Origin: Nitrospinota bacterium
GTDB taxonomy: Bacteria; Nitrospirota; Thermodesulfovibrionia; Thermodesulfovibrionales; UBA1546
Assembly (NCBI GenBank): GCA_018896985.1
Contig: JAHILQ010000270.1
Coordinates: 1 to 14,513 of the forward strand
DNA length: 14,513 nucleotides
Direction of reading: 5' to 3'
The position numbers and the translations under genes are program-made. Each line of letters begins with the position of its first letter. Positions within the stretch are counted from its first letter, which is position 1. The notes under the pieces are model-generated. The model had not been told where the DNA came from and searched no databases. It worked only from the letters and a program-made list of their open reading frames with translations. Positions 12,407 to 14,513 of this stretch are shown here, one piece after another.

Positions 12407-13198
12407 TCATTTATCCTCCTCATATACCTTCTTTATCGTTTTCTTTTCAACAGGAAGAATTGCTGTTATTGAGAGCATAAGCCTGTATTCAGGACTTCTG
12501 TTTTTCAAGTCAACCCCTACTCCTACGGTTGTATAAAGATAATCCGTTGTCATGAACCTGTAGCCGAATCTTCCCTCAAGGTCATCAAGGCTGCCTGAAT
12601 AGTGGCTTTTCCTCCCGTATATCTCTGCGAGCACCTTAAAGTCATGCGCAGCCGAAAAATCAAATCCGGCTGCGAAGCTTACCTCATCTTCAAGTTTTGA
12701 CGAGCCGGCCTTCTCATAAAATATATTCGCATGTCCGCTTACAGGCCCGACTCTCTTGCTGACGATAAGTCCCGCGCCTGCCCTTCCATCAGTGCTGAAC
12801 ATCTCTTTCCCCGATGGTATAGAGGCGTTGACCATATAAGCTGCGGAAGGCGTATATTTAGTTTCATCAATAAATCTGTGTTTGACGCCTAAAGCGATAT
12901 CTTCAAATCCTGATTTCACATTGTTCCATCTATCAACATAAGGGACAGTAGCTATAAATTCTATCCTGTCATTTATACCGTGTGCATACTGAAAAAGATA
13001 CCTGAAAAAATCAGGCTCTGCTGATTTTTCAACTCCGGCGCCAAATGCGTAGTTTCCCTTCTTTAGACTGTCTGCGCTGAATGTTGAAAAAACTCCATAA
13101 GGGGCGACTGGCTGGAGGCCTTTTATATCAAATCCATAAGCATCCCTGATAAAGAGAAAGCAGCTGAAAAAAAGCAGGAGGGGAATATATTTTTTCAT
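12407..13198 (-). CDS. Outer-membrane beta-barrel protein
   Basis: The ATG at 13198 starts a clear Sec signal peptide (MKKYIPLLLFFSCFLF, cleavage near AYG/FD). The frame could reach a TTG at 13234, but that adds non-signal residues. The mature part (about 240 residues) alternates polar and aromatic residues in strands ending in turns, as in outer-membrane barrels: GVFSTFSADSLKKGNYAFG, RIEFIATVPYV, YMVNASIPSGKE, TVGVGVDLKNRSPEY, MLSITAIL. It resembles uncharacterised barrels related to the phenol-degradation meta-pathway transporter group, but the substrate cannot be read from sequence. On the - strand, TTGACA (13234-13229) and TATGTT (13210-13205) with an 18-bp spacer would start the mRNA almost at the ATG. 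It lies between htpX and tatA. Confidence 0.8.
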   Translation of the reverse strand: MKKYIPLLLFFSCFLFIRDAYGFDIKGLQPVAPYGVFSTFSADSLKKGNYAFGAGVEKSAEPDFFRYLFQYAHGINDRIEFIATVPYVDRWNNVKSGFEDIALGVKHRFIDETKYTPSAAYMVNASIPSGKEMFSTDGRAGAGLIVSKRVGPVSGHANIFYEKAGSSKLEDEVSFAAGFDFSAAHDFKVLAEIYGRKSHYSGSLDDLEGRFGYRFMTTDYLYTTVGVGVDLKNRSPEYRLMLSITAILPVEKKTIKKVYEEDK

Positions 13199-13302
13199 TC
13201 CTAAAACATACCAGAAAAAATCTATAACTGTCAATCAAGCAATACAGCATTAGGATCAGACTTAACTATAGACATATATAAATTTTACCCGAATTCCCCG
13301 CC

Positions 13303-14196
13303 TCACCTGTATTCAGGGTATGACAGAGACTCAAGGGACCTGATTCTATCATCAAGGTCAGGGTGCGTTGCAAAGAGCGCTGATATGCCGCGTTTTTTGG
13401 CGCCAGATATTCCGAAGGCTGCCATCTTATCAGGGAGATGGGGCTGTTTCATGGACGCCTTCAATGCCTCAAGGGCATCAATCATCGGCTTCTTCCCGAC
13501 AAGTCCTGCCGCTCCGCTGTCTGCCCTATATTCCCTTTTTCTTGAGAAATAAAAGACAACAATGGATGCCAGCACAGCAATAATGATTTCAGCGATTATG
13601 GTTGTAATCCAAAAGGCAGGGCCATGACCTTCCCTTGTTTTGAATACAACCTTATCCACGACATGACCTATGACCCTTGAGAGGAAAAGCACAAAGGTAT
13701 TTACCACCCCCTGAATCAGGGCCAGGATTACCATGTCCCCATTTGCAACATGCGATACCTCATGGGCAAGGACTGCCTTTATCTCATTTCTATCCATCCG
13801 TCTTAAAAGACCGTTTGAGACAGCCACCAGCGCCTTGTTCCTTCTCATTCCTGTAGCAAAGGCATTCATATCCTCTGCCTGATAAACAGCAACCTCCGGC
13901 ATCCCGATTCCTGATTCTTTTGCCAGATCAGATACAGTCCTGAACAGCCACGCCTCTGTTTCATTGGATGGTGAATCAATGACCCGCGCGCCTGTAAGCC
14001 TCTTTGCTGTCCACTTTGATAGGGCAAGGCTTATGAAGGCGCCTCCCATTCCAAATATTGCAGCAAAGACAAGGAGCGATTGGTAGTTAAGTCCATATGG
14101 TGTTAGATATGGCTCAACACCCAATATCCTCATGGTTGTGCTGAGAACAATGAGGACTGCCAGATTTGTTAAAAGAAAGTAAAATATCCTTCGCAT
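13303..14196 (-). CDS. htpX: HtpX-type membrane zinc metalloprotease
   Basis: This is an inner-membrane protease for quality control of misfolded membrane proteins, with its active site facing the cytoplasm. The 297 residues include two N-terminal membrane helices (about 5-22 and 38-60), the zinc motif HEVSH (His145, Glu146, His149), two further hydrophobic segments (about 155-180 and 196-217) and REYRAD (221-226), whose Glu222 is the likely third zinc ligand, with Arg224 and Asp226 conserved in the family. The segment DMNAFATG (about 109-116) is also typical. AGGAG stands 7 nt before the ATG. The 104-nt gap to the barrel gene includes a possible promoter. Confidence 0.96.
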   Translation of the reverse strand: MRRIFYFLLTNLAVLIVLSTTMRILGVEPYLTPYGLNYQSLLVFAAIFGMGGAFISLALSKWTAKRLTGARVIDSPSNETEAWLFRTVSDLAKESGIGMPEVAVYQAEDMNAFATGMRRNKALVAVSNGLLRRMDRNEIKAVLAHEVSHVANGDMVILALIQGVVNTFVLFLSRVIGHVVDKVVFKTREGHGPAFWITTIIAEIIIAVLASIVVFYFSRKREYRADSGAAGLVGKKPMIDALEALKASMKQPHLPDKMAAFGISGAKKRGISALFATHPDLDDRIRSLESLSYPEYR

Positions 14197-14243
14197 TTTT
14201 TAACTCCTTTCGTTTTTCTAAATTTTAGCAAATTTTTGCTTTA

Positions 14244-14465
14244 TTAAAATGACCTGAAGTAACTAAGCAGCCTCCTCCACTTAAAGATGAGATGAATAAA
14301 GCCAAAAATCAATGTGCTGTATGCAAAATAACGATGTAGAACGAATTTCCTCAGTTCAAGTTCAGACTGAATATAACCTGTAATGCCTGTAATGATTAAA
14401 AGGAGTATCAGTATAAAGCTGACCATGTAATCTATGTGCTGTTTCAATTTCTTAATGCCTTCCAA
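14244..14465 (-). CDS. Small two-helix membrane protein, cytochrome b561/DUF4405-like
   Basis: This 73-residue protein has two membrane segments (about 14-32 and 44-62). His10, His44 and His58 are placed near the helix ends, as in small heme-binding membrane proteins such as DUF4405 or b561 types, but the assignment is tentative. The start is unclear: the frame opens after TAG with CTG or TTG codons only. TTG at 14465 overlaps the end of the upstream gene by 14 nt. TTG at 14447 follows GGAAGG by 10 nt and may be the true start. It is separated from htpX by 47 nt and may share its transcript. Confidence 0.6.
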   Translation of the reverse strand: MEGIKKLKQHIDYMVSFILILLLIITGITGYIQSELELRKFVLHRYFAYSTLIFGFIHLIFKWRRLLSYFRSF

Positions 14466-14513
14466 CAGGATGAATGGCTATCACCGCCTCTTTTTTTCCA
14501 TCAATGCCTATTA
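14452..14513 (-). CDS. 3' end of an unidentified gene
   Basis: A frame entering from the right edge reads IGIDGKKEAVIAIHPVGRH and stops with TAA at 14454-14452. It has no stop up to the window edge and ends overlapping the start region of the small membrane protein, as in an operon. Nineteen residues are too few to assign a family. Confidence 0.45.
   Translation of the reverse strand, partial: IGIDGKKEAVIAIHPVGRH

Overview
The window reads as a bacterial chromosome segment from a Gram-negative anaerobe. It has a Tat-exported periplasmic [NiFe] hydrogenase, c-type cytochrome fragments, an outer-membrane barrel protein, acetyl-CoA synthetase, TatA/TatC and HtpX. The gene set and protein style would suit Nitrospirota or Desulfobacterota, but that is an inference, since no rRNA or marker gene is present. 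No phage, IS element, CRISPR array, tRNA or rRNA was recognised.

Region 1 (1-2375) is the head of a chromosomal integron and is the most notable content. A tyrosine recombinase with integron-integrase features (intI, 1014-2375, + strand) is transcribed away from a cassette array read on the - strand. Between them is a compact control region with a cassette promoter Pc (884-912), an integrase promoter (927-956), a perfect 11-bp inverted repeat in the intI leader (961-997) and an attI core, GTTAGGC on the - strand (853-859). Cassette 1 (140-858) encodes a putative lipoprotein and ends in a textbook attC (134-205) with both extrahelical bases. Cassette 2 starts at 139 and runs off the left edge.

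Region 2 (2465-7106) holds proB, a 74-bp REP/MITE-like hairpin element, and a hydrogenase operon (small subunit, large subunit, maturation protease) on the - strand. Two 48-bp copies of a palindromic repeat (44/48 identical) bracket the operon. The hydrogenase has no membrane anchor and should be soluble in the periplasm.

Region 3 (7107-8700) carries three small secreted-protein genes: an unknown one followed by a weak attC-like structure, a DUF2059-type protein, and a c-type cytochrome broken by a 17-bp tandem duplication and frame loss.

Region 4 (8734-14513) is a - strand run. In transcription order it holds the 3' end of an unknown gene, a small membrane protein, htpX, an outer-membrane barrel gene, tatA (with a recent 54-bp internal duplication), tatC, a small unknown gene overlapping tatC, a small frameshifted gene, and acs. 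TatA and TatC may export the hydrogenase, whose small subunit has a twin-arginine signal.
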